From assembly GCA_030700065.1 (NCBI GenBank), contig JAUYKH010000010.1, positions 1-35,810 on the forward strand: a stretch of 35,810 nt of DNA, read 5' to 3'. Shown here piece by piece: positions 1 to 9,116 of the stretch. The DNA comes from a bacterium. GTDB taxonomy: Bacteria; Patescibacteriota; Doudnabacteria; UBA920; 2-01-FULL-46-14. The stretch's first letter is position 1. Every line of letters starts with the position of its first letter. The translations under genes and the position numbers were made by a program. The notes beneath the pieces were generated by a model. That model made no database searches and was not told the DNA's origin. It worked only from the letters and a program-made list of their open reading frames with translations.

Positions 1-169
1 AAATATGGATTGCTCTTTACAATACATCTCCTGCGGGTCTTTGTTATTTTCTGGAAACAGCGCTGGGTATTAATGACACGGGAGAATTAATACCTAATTG
101 CCCAACACTGTCGTAATACCCAGAGTCGTTTCCAGAACCAAATTCAAATTTCAGAGGAGGAAAAGAAAG

Positions 170-493
170 ATGTTTAATCAGAGACACCCTAACCGCCGGC
201 GTTTGATAACGGCTTTGCAGAAGAGTGGTTTTATCCAGTTGAGCTTTGGAGGAAACAACGGCGCTCGCGCGGTTTTCAATTTCAGGACCCCCGAGCACGC
301 ACCCAAATCCCGCCCCGTTGTCCGCAAACCCCGCCCTGCGTTTCTCGCTCAAACCGAGTCGGTCAGGATTGTGACAATCCTCTCCTACCGGCCGCCAGTC
401 GCACGACTGCCGGGGCACGCAATCGAGACGCCGATGGATGTTCTGCGCCGGGCGCACAGAAATTCGCGGCGGGCCCACGGTTGCTGGTGGTAG
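170..493 (+). CDS. hypothetical small basic protein (MFNQRHPNRRR...)
   Basis: ATG at 170 follows a GAGGAGG Shine-Dalgarno-like motif (gaggaggaaaagaaag); open to 493; no family recognised. Confidence 0.35.
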   Translation: MFNQRHPNRRRLITALQKSGFIQLSFGGNNGARAVFNFRTPEHAPKSRPVVRKPRPAFLAQTESVRIVTILSYRPPVARLPGHAIETPMDVLRRAHRNSRRAHGCWW

Positions 494-543
494 TGGTGGC
501 AGTGTTACAATGAGGGGAGCAAATCTTGCGATTTGTTTCCCTC

Positions 544-585
544 AACTCTCAAGTCAGCAATCAATAGATTGTTGATTTAAGAGTT
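544..585. repeat. imperfect inverted repeat / hairpin (aactctcaagtcagcaatc-aata-gattgttgatttaagagtt)
   Basis: 19-nt arms with 3 mismatches, two of which are G.U compatible in RNA. Confidence 0.5.
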
Positions 586-695
586 AAGGAAAGTTTATTA
601 TAATATCAAGGAGTGTTCTCATACAGTACGCGGCGGGATGGATTTCATATAAGACCTCCGTCCCGCTTAAAAACTTTGCATTGGAGGAAGCAGCA

Positions 696-932
696 ATGAG
701 AAGATTTTTGCTGAAATTCTGGGTGACAATCACGTTGCTTGTCTCGTACTTCACAGCCGCTTGTATTTTGCGCTACCTGATATTCCAGGACGGGCAGTGG
801 GGCGAGCTCGGTCTGTTGTTGCTGGTCGCGCTGCTCGCTGGAACGGTCATCGATTTGATTCGTTGGCACCGACGGTACGTGCGACGATTCATTTCCTCGT
901 TGCCGCCGCGGAAAAGTCTGCGCCCCTTGTGA
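696..932 (+). CDS. small membrane protein, hypothetical
   Basis: ATG at 696 preceded by ttggagg SD; two hydrophobic segments; followed by a hairpin. Confidence 0.6.
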   Translation: MRRFLLKFWVTITLLVSYFTAACILRYLIFQDGQWGELGLLLLVALLAGTVIDLIRWHRRYVRRFISSLPPRKSLRPL

Positions 933-939
933 CAACCTT

Positions 940-980
940 GAGAAGCCCGAAGGTCCCCAAACCTTCAGGCTTCTCCTTCT
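940..980 (+). terminator. putative terminator hairpin
   Basis: gagaagcc-c-gaaggt-ccccaa-accttc-a-ggcttctc; only a weak T tract follows. Confidence 0.45.
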
Positions 981-1121
981 CAAGCTGCCAGTGATCGAGT
1001 GATCTTAACTTTATTGTTGAGACTACTTCATATATCCGTTTCTCGAAGAAATTTGAGATTCTCCTGTACGGACTTCATTGGCAGCTTGAGGGGAAAAATT
1101 TGAGAGAGGGGGGTAATATCT

Positions 1122-1304
1122 ATGCCAGTTGTAAAAGCTGTGTATCTGATTGTAGTTGCCATCAGCGTTCTCGTTCTGACCATCAATGGGAGTATGAACC
1201 TCAATTCCCGAGATCAGAAGAACGTTTACAGCGGTATCGCCAACATGTTGACGGCGATCATCGTGATGCTCGTAGTGATCGTTTTTAACACGTTGAAGTG
1301 GTAA
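1122..1304 (+). CDS. small two-TM membrane protein, hypothetical
   Basis: SD-like gagagggggg upstream; MPVVKAVYLIVVAISVLVLTINGS...LTAIIVMLVVIVF is strongly hydrophobic. Confidence 0.6.
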   Translation: MPVVKAVYLIVVAISVLVLTINGSMNLNSRDQKNVYSGIANMLTAIIVMLVVIVFNTLKW

Positions 1305-1381
1305 ACCTGGTGCCGTCAATCCCGGGCTGTCGCTTGCGAGCGATGGCCTTTTCTTTTTGACTTTTAGGATAGTTTCGGTAT

Positions 1382-1478
1382 AATTCTGTCATGCCGTACT
1401 TGCCTGCCCGCCGTAGCTTTAGCGAAGGCTGGGATATGGCATGACAGAATTCTGGATTCCCGCTTTCGCGGGAATGAC
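1382..1478. repeat. composite REP-like palindromic element
   Basis: 14-nt perfect inverted repeat AATTCTGTCATGCC (1382-1395) / GGCATGACAGAATT (1438-1451), then ATTCCCGC-tttc-GCGGGAAT (1456-1475). Confidence 0.75.
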
Positions 1479-1504
1479 AAATCTAAGAAATTTAACTTTT
1501 TATT

Positions 1505-1705
1505 ATGGGAGTTCCTAAAAAGCGGAAAACACAAGGATCAACAGGCCAGCGGCGGTCGCATCATTTTCTGACCAAAATTCAGCTGGCCCGTTGCAAGAAC
1601 TGCGCCGCACCGGTGATGCCGCACGAAGTCTGCCAGGTGTGCGGATTTTACCGCGGGAAACAGGTAATCAAAATCGAATTGCCAAAGACTAAGACAACTA
1701 AGTAA
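1505..1705 (+). CDS. rpmF: 50S ribosomal protein L32
   Basis: [20 protein letters not shown]... plus CxxC...CxxC zinc ribbon. Confidence 0.92.
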   Translation: MGVPKKRKTQGSTGQRRSHHFLTKIQLARCKNCAAPVMPHEVCQVCGFYRGKQVIKIELPKTKTTK

Positions 1706-1706
1706 A

Positions 1707-2180
1707 ATGGCCAACAGGCACCTTTCCAGAACAGTCGCAATGCAGGCGCTCTACGAGTGGGACTTTCAACAAAAGAAAGAAGACCTGCAGAAAATAGTGC
1801 AGCGCGATATTGAAAATTTCGCGCCTGGTTTGGAAGACCCGAAATTTATTCATGATCTGGTGGATGGCGTGAAGGAAAATCAAGTCGAGATCGATCAAAT
1901 AATCGAGAAGACTGCTCCCGAATGGCCGATTGATCAGATCACAATCACCGATCGCAATATTTTACGGATCGGTATTTTTGAACTCAAGTACGCCAAAGAA
2001 GTACCGCCCAAGGTGGCGATAAACGAGGCGGTGGAATTGGGAAAAACTTTCGGCGGCGAATCGTCGGGAAAGTTCGTCAATGGAGTCTTGGGAACTTTGT
2101 ACCGCGAGATGATCCCGGCAGAAAAGGGAAGTGAAACAGAAACTAAAACCGGAACTGCGCCTGAAGACAGGATTAATTAA
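1707..2180 (+). CDS. nusB: transcription antitermination factor NusB
   Basis: [17 protein letters not shown]...[12 protein letters not shown]...[30 protein letters not shown]. Confidence 0.93.
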   Translation: MANRHLSRTVAMQALYEWDFQQKKEDLQKIVQRDIENFAPGLEDPKFIHDLVDGVKENQVEIDQIIEKTAPEWPIDQITITDRNILRIGIFELKYAKEVPPKVAINEAVELGKTFGGESSGKFVNGVLGTLYREMIPAEKGSETETKTGTAPEDRIN

Positions 2181-2290
2181 GGCCCGCATCACGTACATTC
2201 TTTATTTCTCGAACATAGAGTTGGTCGCCGGGATGCCAATGGGTACCGAAAGGATTTTGCCGCGCACAGGAATGGATCCATCTTCCTTGA

Positions 2291-2319
2291 TTGCGTTTTT
2301 CGCGGGAATTTGCTATATT
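2291..2319 (+). promoter_or_regulatory. putative sigma70-type promoter for the HU gene
   Basis: TTGCGT - 17 nt - TATATT upstream of ATG 2361. Confidence 0.45.
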
Positions 2320-2360
2320 ATTTCTAAAATCATAATTAAAAGGGAAAGGATAAATTTATA

Positions 2361-2642
2361 ATGAATAAAGTCGAATTGGCTGACGCGGTTGCCGGCAAAA
2401 CCGGAATGGGGAAAGCCGATGCCGAAAAGGCCATCAATGCCGTGGTGGATGTTATAACTGAACAGCTCAAAGCCGGAAGCGAGGTAAGCATTACCGGTTT
2501 CGGAAATTTCTCGGTCTCCCAACGAGCGGCTCGCACGGGGGTTAATCCGCAAAACCCAACCGAAAAAATCCAAATTGCCGCCACGAAAGTTCCAAAGTTC
2601 AAGGCTGGCAAGGGTCTCAAAGACGCGGTCAGGGGATTGTAA
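2361..2642 (+). CDS. HU-family DNA-binding protein
   Basis: MNKVELADAVAGKTGMGKADAEKAINAVVDVITEQLKAGSEVSITGFGNFSVSQRAARTGVNPQN. Confidence 0.93.
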   Translation: MNKVELADAVAGKTGMGKADAEKAINAVVDVITEQLKAGSEVSITGFGNFSVSQRAARTGVNPQNPTEKIQIAATKVPKFKAGKGLKDAVRGL

Positions 2643-2663
2643 TATTCAGCTTTAGGAAAAATC

Positions 2664-2700
2664 AAAACCCCCGTCCGCCCTTTGGCGGAGGGGTTTTCTT
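2664..2700 (+). terminator. rho-independent terminator after HU
   Basis: AAAACCCC...CCGCC-cttt-GGCGG...GGGGTTTT followed by cttttaa. Confidence 0.85.
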
Positions 2701-2796
2701 TTAACGGACTGTCGTATACCGGCAGCCCCAGTAGTAGTCCGCCTCGGGCGGACACTATGGGGTAAATACGCCTGGTAACTAGCCTGAAACTTTTTC

Positions 2797-2870
2797 CGGA
2801 GAGTAGTATACCGGTAGTACGCCTGGTTTGGGACCAGGTAGACCGGGTTCGATTCCCGGCTCTCCGACCA
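2797..2870 (+). tRNA. tRNA-Pro (anticodon TGG), CCA encoded
   Basis: acceptor cggagag/ctctccg; anticodon arm cctgg-tttggga-ccagg; T arm ccggg-ttcgatt-cccgg; 3' acca. Confidence 0.93.
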
Positions 2871-2885
2871 TGTGGCTTATAAAGT

Positions 2886-3476
2886 ATGCAGAATATTTAT
2901 AATTTTTATACCAATCTTTTAAGAGCCAATTCTGTCTGGATTAAGCGAATGAGTATTTGGGCGCTTTTGTGGTTTGCAATAGGCACCGGGACATATCTCG
3001 TTCGGCCCGATCTTTTGGAATCTGTTTCCCAATTTTTGGACAGAGTATTTCGGGATATTTGGGGTGATAAGGCGCCCGCCCTGGATTTCTCGGCCGTCCT
3101 TTTGATTTTTAGTAATAATCTGGAAGCCGCCCTCCTCGCCCTTTTCTTAGGCATAATCATCGGAATCGTGCCACTCATGGTGGCGGCCCTGAATTTTTTT
3201 ATCTTGGGATTTTTGTTTGCCATATTCGCCTTGCCGTATTCCCCGTCTGGAGCCTTGATTTTTGCAGCGGCCGTTGTGCCTCACGGAATCATTGAGATCC
3301 CAGCGCTCCTTGTTGCCAGCGCGTTTGGCCTGCGCCTCGGACTTGATTGGAAAAACTGGAAGGTGACTCTGGGGCAGAATATCCAGATTGCTCCGCTTTT
3401 GGCAGCGTTACTTTTCCTCGCCGCGGTCATCGAAGTTTTTGTTTCCGGAAAATTGGTCGAGCAGTTGGCAAAATGA
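2886..3476 (+). CDS. stage II sporulation protein M (SpoIIM/DUF95)-like membrane protein
   Basis: multi-TM with PHGIIEIPALLVASAFGLRLG motif; stop overlaps the next start (AAATGA). Confidence 0.8.
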   Translation: MQNIYNFYTNLLRANSVWIKRMSIWALLWFAIGTGTYLVRPDLLESVSQFLDRVFRDIWGDKAPALDFSAVLLIFSNNLEAALLALFLGIIIGIVPLMVAALNFFILGFLFAIFALPYSPSGALIFAAAVVPHGIIEIPALLVASAFGLRLGLDWKNWKVTLGQNIQIAPLLAALLFLAAVIEVFVSGKLVEQLAK

Positions 3477-3793
3477 ATTTTTTAGAAAGGGTTTACGAGG
3501 AAGCAGGGAAAATTCCAAAGGGCAAAGTCTTAACTTACGGGCAAATCGCAAGTCTGATTTCAACTCCGCGGGCGGCTCGCATTGTCGGTTTTGCCCTGCG
3601 GCAATTGCCGCCTGACACGAAAATTCCTTGGCAAAGGGTGGTCAACGGCCGTGGCATGATCTCCATTGAAAACATGAATTTTCCCAAAACAGAGCAAGCA
3701 AGGCGTTTACAAGGAGAGGGGATCGAGGTAGTATTGAGGGACGGAAATTACTGGGTGGATTTGAAAAAGTATTTGTGGAACGCGCGGGATTAG
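3473..3793 (+). CDS. alkyltransferase-like (ATL) / MGMT C-terminal-domain protein
   Basis: IPKGKVLTYGQIASLISTPRAARIVGFALRQ...IPWQRVVNGRGMIS; Trp occupies the PCHRV cysteine position. Confidence 0.85.
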   Translation: MNFLERVYEEAGKIPKGKVLTYGQIASLISTPRAARIVGFALRQLPPDTKIPWQRVVNGRGMISIENMNFPKTEQARRLQGEGIEVVLRDGNYWVDLKKYLWNARD

Positions 3794-3854
3794 TATAATG
3801 GTAGTACGGCACCCTTCCAAGGTGCACGCACCGGTTCGATTCCGGTATCCCGCT
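3784..3854 (+). tRNA. tRNA-Gly (anticodon TCC), CCA not encoded
   Basis: acceptor gcgggat/atcccgc; anticodon arm gcacc-cttccaa-ggtgc; T arm ccgg-ttcgatt-ccgg. Confidence 0.92.
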
Positions 3855-4369
3855 ATGTGGATAATTTATTTTGAATTTTAAAGGGTTCAATTTTTGGCTT
3901 ATTTGAAAGCCATTTTTTATTTTTTTTATCCACAGTACCTCTGTATTGAAAAATTTATCTTTCCACAATTGACAATGCTTTTGATAAATTCGTATAATAA
4001 ATTGAATTGCTTTGGATTTGCGCAATTTTGTTATTTATTGTCTGATGTGTAACAAGAGTAGTTGCATTACCGTCCACAATACTGCTTTGAATAACAGCAA
4101 GAAACGAACGCAAATCTCATAATTTTGAATTTGGGAAGCCTTTTCAATTAAGGTGTCTGTTGGTTTGGCATTTTAGATTCAGAAAGCCTGCATTTAATTA
4201 TTGTGCTTTCTGGCGGTCGGTATCTAAAAAAGAGCCTGATCAACGGCAAAAGTTTGGGAAGGCAAATTGGAATAGTTTATCAATTAACAAAGGAAATAGA
4301 ATTTGCAGGATCTAAAAGTTTGATTGTCTCAATTGAACAATTAAACAGATCTCTTGCAAAGTAATACAA

Positions 4370-7300
4370 ATGCATAAACCTAATAGATCTTTTGCGAAAA
4401 AGGTCTTTGCTGCGGGTTTAGCGGTATCAACCGCCCTTTGGGCATCCGCTGGTTTGTTCGTCTTCGTGGCACAAGCCGTCGAAGCTCATCCGGCTGGCAC
4501 TCTGGTCCTCTCCGGGGGAACAGTTTGGCACGTTTCTGACGATGGCACTGGTCGCCATGGAATTGATTCTTTGGCGAAATTCCAGTCTCATCGTTATGAC
4601 TTTGCCGATGTAGTTTCAGCGAATTCCGCGGATTTGGCATTGCCAGATCTCGGTCTTCTGTCCTGGGGTAACGGAGTCTTGTTTCTGGAAGGTGGCACAG
4701 TCTACCAGGTTTCCGGTGGAATGAAGCATGGATTTACCTCCGCTTCAGTCTTCACTGGGAATGGGTTTGATTTTGCGACAGTCATTGGGGCAAGCCTTGC
4801 CGGGGTTCCGGTAGGAGCCAACATTGACAGCACCAGCGCTGCTCACCTGGAAGGAACATTCGTTGTTTCCGGCGGCACTATCTGGATGATTACCGCCACT
4901 GGTCGAAAAGGCATTCCTTCACCGGACATATTTTATTCCTACGGGGCCGGATTCGGTCATGTCGCGGCTGCGAATGCTGCTGATTTGTCTCTGACCAACG
5001 AAGGCAACGCCACGTTCCGAACCGGAGCGTTAGTTAACGATGGCGGAACAATCTGGGCCGTAACTGCGACAAGCAGACGCGGATTCCCGACTGGTTCCTG
5101 CTACACTGGTTTTGGGTTTAACTTCTCAATGCCAGTCGTGGGCTCAACTTCCAGCTTGACCACTGGCGCGAATTACTGCGTTGATGGGGATGACGTTATA
5201 CCCCCTCCTCCCACTTCTACCGGCACTTTGAGCGTTTCTCTGGCTTCGGACACTCCGGCAGCCGGCATTGTGCTCAAGAGTCAAGCGCGCGCGCCTTTCA
5301 CCAAAGTCCAACTCACCGCCACTGGCGGGGATGTTGTGGTTGACACGTGGGTAATGGAGCGCAAAGGCGTTGCCGCGGATAGCTCTTTCGCGAGCGTGGA
5401 TATTGTTGATCTCACAACGAATGCCACGATCAACGAGAGCGGCAAAACCTTCAGCACCGATCACACCGCGAACTTCACCGAAGACCTGACCATTCCATCC
5501 GGTCAAACCAAGTATGTGATGCTCGCCGGCAATATTGCCGCTTCTCCGGGCGCGGGTGAGCAGCCTATTTTGGCGCTCAAATCCATGACGCTCAAGGGCG
5601 GATCATTGGTCGCCAGCTTCCCGATTCAGGGCAACGCGATGACCATCAATACCACCATCACAATTGGTTCGGCCACTGTTCAGCGAGGCGCTTACACCAA
5701 TTCTTCTTCGACAACGATTGAAGTGGGCAAGACAGCTTACACTTTCTTCTCCTTCCAGATCCAAGCCGGTTCTGTTGAAGACGTTGGTTTCTCGCAAATC
5801 AAAGTCTACCAATCCGGCACCGCGAGTTTGTCGGCCGATCTGGCTAATATCAAACTCTATCGGGACGGGACATTCCTGGCGGACGGAGTTGTGAGCGGCA
5901 ACTATGTCAATTTCAGCTTTGCCGAACAACTGATTCCCAAAGGACAGACCTTCCAGTACCAGGTAAAAGCTGATGTTGTCTCCGGTTCTGACCGGACTGT
6001 GAAGCTGGCCATCTGGCGGGTCAATGACGTCTATGTCGTGGGCAAGACCTATAACGCCGGTATCACCCCGACTTATTCCGGCACGTCATCTGCCAACGGC
6101 ACCAATACCACGCTGGTTTTGACGGACAATCAATTCACGATTTCCGTCGGCACTTTCCGCGTGGGTAGTTCCAACTCGGTCCCGGCCCAGAATATCTCGG
6201 TGGGCACCAACCAGACCTTGGGCGCCTTTGAATTTGAAGTTAAAGGCGAGCCAATGATTGTCAGTGCCGTGACACTCACCGTGGCCTCTTCCACGACAGG
6301 TGCCACGATTATCGAAGACGCTCTGCAGGCCGTGAGCTTGGTTGACCCCAACGGCAACATTGTCGCGGGTCCGACCGATGTCTCTACCGGCAGCGGCACT
6401 ATGACCGTGCCGTGGACTGACACGTTCACCGTGCCAATCGGCCTTAACCACTACAAAGTGGTGGGCAACTTGGCCACCGACGGCGGCTGGACAAGCAACA
6501 ACACGATTACCGTGAGTCTCCAGACCCCGGCCTCGGCCATCACATCCAAAGGCGAAGTGACCGGCCTCTCGGTTACGGAAACGCCGGCCTCCAACACTTC
6601 GGCCAACACGCAGACAGTCAAGGCCTCCACTCTGACTGTAACCAAGAACTCCACGCCGACAGCCAAGACCATTGTCGCCAACGCGACCAATGTGCTCTTG
6701 GGCAGCTGGCAGATGGATGCCACCAACTCTGGCGAGGATATCCGCATCACGTCCATCGCGGTGCGCGCCTCCACCACAGGCAAGCTCAACACGCTGACCT
6801 TGAAGAAAGTCAGCTCTCCGGGCGGCACAGTCCTCACGACCCTGTCCCCGGTTAATGACAACCCGTCGGACAATGGAGCAAATTCCAATGACGCGGCTGC
6901 GACCTCGACCTTCGCGCTCTCTGATCCAATCGTAATAACCAAGGGCACGGCCATTCACATTGATCTTTACGGCAATGTGCCGTCCAATGTGAACGCCGGC
7001 GAAGTGGATTCATATGGTCTCACTGATACAGCCACGGCCAGCAATGCTTCAGTTGTGGCCTACGGGGTGAGCACGGGCAACCGCGCGACTGTAACGTTGA
7101 CGGCCAATGACGGCGCGGCTCTGACCATCGCGGCCGCCGGAACGTTGACCGTGGATGAAGATGCCTCATCGCCCAACAGCCGGCTGGTAACGTTCGGCTC
7201 AAACGGAGTCGAAGTTTCCACGCTTCGCTTGAAGGCGACGAATGAGTCCATTGACATCACGGTGCTCAATATTCACGTTGACGACGGCGGTCTCACCGGC

Positions 7301-8248
7301 ACCAACTCCGGCGATTACACGCAGGTCAAGAAGCTCTACCTCAAGCTTGACGGAACCCTGGTCGGCAATACCGACGGCTACTCGCTCGGCGCGGCCAGAA
7401 CGACCATCAACTTCGAGCGCGGAGCGCTGACCATTCCGGAAGGCGTGACCGGCAAGAAACTCTCCATTGTGGCGGACATCGTTGAAATCGGCACCAACCA
7501 GCCGGGTGAAGCGAATGATGACATTGTTATCGGCTTGGGAGGAACGACTTCCATCACTTCGACCGGGAATGGCTCGAACACCGCCGCCACCGAAACCTTC
7601 AATGACGGCACGGGTTCAGCGATCATTCTGCACCGGTCTGTCCCGCAAGTCGTCATCGAGACTCCGACCAACAACCTGTTTACGTCTTCGGTCCTCCACC
7701 GCGCGAAGGTTTCCGCTGTGGGCAACACCATTGGTCTCTACCGCTTGTCGTATGGGGTTTCATCCTCAACCGGCATCCGGTTCACCAACGGTTATGTGAA
7801 GCTTATCACTTGCGGCGGTTGCGCCGGCGTTCCTGACGGGACGCAGCTGGCCAACACAGTCGCCGTCGGGACTTATCTAGCCGACGGGACTGATTCGTAC
7901 TCGTTCACCCTGAATGGCACTGCCCTGGGCAAGAACTTCTTGCAGATCGGCGCTACCCAAACCGCGGTGATTGACTTCTTCGCGACCTTCAGCGACGATT
8001 CCACGGCTGACACCGAGTCAGTGTCCACCTCTCTCTTGGGTGACACGGCGACAACGTCTCCCAATGACGTTGCGGGCGCTCAAGCCGCCGGCTTCTCTTC
8101 GCTCCAGCAAGGCAACTTTGTCTGGTCAGACCTCAACTCTGACGACACCAATGGTTCCGGCCATACCACCAAGCAGTGGTACAACGGCTACTATGTGTCA
8201 GGACTAGGCCCGACAACGACCTCGACAGCGGTGACGGTTAGCCAATAG
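4370..8248 (+). CDS. large secreted surface protein with four N-terminal tandem repeats
   Basis: basic/hydrophobic signal peptide; four repeats of form GGTxWxVxxxGRxGxxxxxxFxxxGxxFxxVxxA; PPPP linker; long Thr/Ser-rich beta-type region. Confidence 0.8.
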   Translation: MHKPNRSFAKKVFAAGLAVSTALWASAGLFVFVAQAVEAHPAGTLVLSGGTVWHVSDDGTGRHGIDSLAKFQSHRYDFADVVSANSADLALPDLGLLSWGNGVLFLEGGTVYQVSGGMKHGFTSASVFTGNGFDFATVIGASLAGVPVGANIDSTSAAHLEGTFVVSGGTIWMITATGRKGIPSPDIFYSYGAGFGHVAAANAADLSLTNEGNATFRTGALVNDGGTIWAVTATSRRGFPTGSCYTGFGFNFSMPVVGSTSSLTTGANYCVDGDDVIPPPPTSTGTLSVSLASDTPAAGIVLKSQARAPFTKVQLTATGGDVVVDTWVMERKGVAADSSFASVDIVDLTTNATINESGKTFSTDHTANFTEDLTIPSGQTKYVMLAGNIAASPGAGEQPILALKSMTLKGGSLVASFPIQGNAMTINTTITIGSATVQRGAYTNSSSTTIEVGKTAYTFFSFQIQAGSVEDVGFSQIKVYQSGTASLSADLANIKLYRDGTFLADGVVSGNYVNFSFAEQLIPKGQTFQYQVKADVVSGSDRTVKLAIWRVNDVYVVGKTYNAGITPTYSGTSSANGTNTTLVLTDNQFTISVGTFRVGSSNSVPAQNISVGTNQTLGAFEFEVKGEPMIVSAVTLTVASSTTGATIIEDALQAVSLVDPNGNIVAGPTDVSTGSGTMTVPWTDTFTVPIGLNHYKVVGNLATDGGWTSNNTITVSLQTPASAITSKGEVTGLSVTETPASNTSANTQTVKASTLTVTKNSTPTAKTIVANATNVLLGSWQMDATNSGEDIRITSIAVRASTTGKLNTLTLKKVSSPGGTVLTTLSPVNDNPSDNGANSNDAAATSTFALSDPIVITKGTAIHIDLYGNVPSNVNAGEVDSYGLTDTATASNASVVAYGVSTGNRATVTLTANDGAALTIAAAGTLTVDEDASSPNSRLVTFGSNGVEVSTLRLKATNESIDITVLNIHVDDGGLTGTNSGDYTQVKKLYLKLDGTLVGNTDGYSLGAARTTINFERGALTIPEGVTGKKLSIVADIVEIGTNQPGEANDDIVIGLGGTTSITSTGNGSNTAATETFNDGTGSAIILHRSVPQVVIETPTNNLFTSSVLHRAKVSAVGNTIGLYRLSYGVSSSTGIRFTNGYVKLITCGGCAGVPDGTQLANTVAVGTYLADGTDSYSFTLNGTALGKNFLQIGATQTAVIDFFATFSDDSTADTESVSTSLLGDTATTSPNDVAGAQAAGFSSLQQGNFVWSDLNSDDTNGSGHTTKQWYNGYYVSGLGPTTTSTAVTVSQ

Positions 8249-8317
8249 GCCAAGTCCGCATGTAGGACAACCTGCGCTTAAAATCTTCCTGATCAAAGGA
8301 TTAGCGTAAGGCGAAAC

Positions 8318-8360
8318 ATCCCGCACCAGTTTCTGCAGAAACTGGTGCGGGATTGTTTTT
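8318..8360 (+). terminator. terminator: 36-nt perfect palindrome plus T tract
   Basis: ATCCCGCACCAGTTTCTG|CAGAAACTGGTGCGGGAT then TGTTTTTTGG. Confidence 0.9.
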
Positions 8361-8390
8361 TGGCAGAAATTCGGTTAGAATGTATCTATT

Positions 8391-9113
8391 ATGTCTATTT
8401 TTAGCGGAAGAAAAGTAAAAATTGGCGCTGGAATCATCGGCGCGCTGATTGTCTTGGGAGGATTGCTCTGGTATTACCAGCAACAAGGCTTCATTAAGAT
8501 TTTTCCGACTGCGGAGGAGCGGGCGATGAAAAAGATTTTGGAGATAGACCGGTCCAAGTTTCGACCGGCTGAAGGCCTCGATCCGCAGGTATTCGAGGGG
8601 GAAATCAAAAAATTGGAAGAGCAAAAGGCCAAAGTTCTTTCAGACCCGGGCAACGCGCAGTTGTGGTTTGATTTCGGCTACACCAAGGAGTTTCTGAATG
8701 ATCACGAAGGCGCGATTCTGGCCTGGGAGAAATCATTTGCGCTCCAGCCGTTCAATTTCGTCACCGCCCAAAACCTCGGCAATACCTATCAATATTTTAT
8801 TAAGGATTGGGCCAAGGCCGAATTCTACTACCGAAAAGTTCTGGAACTGCGGCCGGATCACCCGCAGGCCTATCAGGGGCTGATTGACCTTTACCGCTAC
8901 AATTGGCCGGGCAGGAAGAGCGAGGTCGAACCGTTGCTTTTGGAGGCCATAAAAAATGATCCCAAGAATAAACTTCCCTATTATATAACCCTGGTGGAAT
9001 TTTTTGCTGACGCGGGAAATGTCGAGAAGGCAAAAAGTTATCTTGCGGAAGTCCGGGCGCTGGACGAATCAAAGGTCCCGGATTTGTTGGAAACATACCC
9101 CATTCTAAAATAA
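8391..9113 (+). CDS. membrane-anchored TPR protein
   Basis: N-terminal TM; TPR-like helices (NAQLWFDFGYTKEFLNDHEGAILAWEKSFALQP...). Confidence 0.75.
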   Translation: MSIFSGRKVKIGAGIIGALIVLGGLLWYYQQQGFIKIFPTAEERAMKKILEIDRSKFRPAEGLDPQVFEGEIKKLEEQKAKVLSDPGNAQLWFDFGYTKEFLNDHEGAILAWEKSFALQPFNFVTAQNLGNTYQYFIKDWAKAEFYYRKVLELRPDHPQAYQGLIDLYRYNWPGRKSEVEPLLLEAIKNDPKNKLPYYITLVEFFADAGNVEKAKSYLAEVRALDESKVPDLLETYPILK

Positions 9114-9116
9114 GCG

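Noticed and set aside
44-478. 144-aa minus-strand ORF at the window start
   Set aside because: Overlaps the + ORF with the better SD; no recognisable domain; neither strand is certain
2131-2361. 76-aa + ORF between nusB and the HU gene
   Set aside because: Overlaps the nusB 3' end and the HU promoter; no SD or family signal
6086-6958. 290-aa minus-strand ORF inside the large surface-protein gene
   Set aside because: Antisense to a clear coding gene with low-complexity GC-rich codons; no SD or family signal
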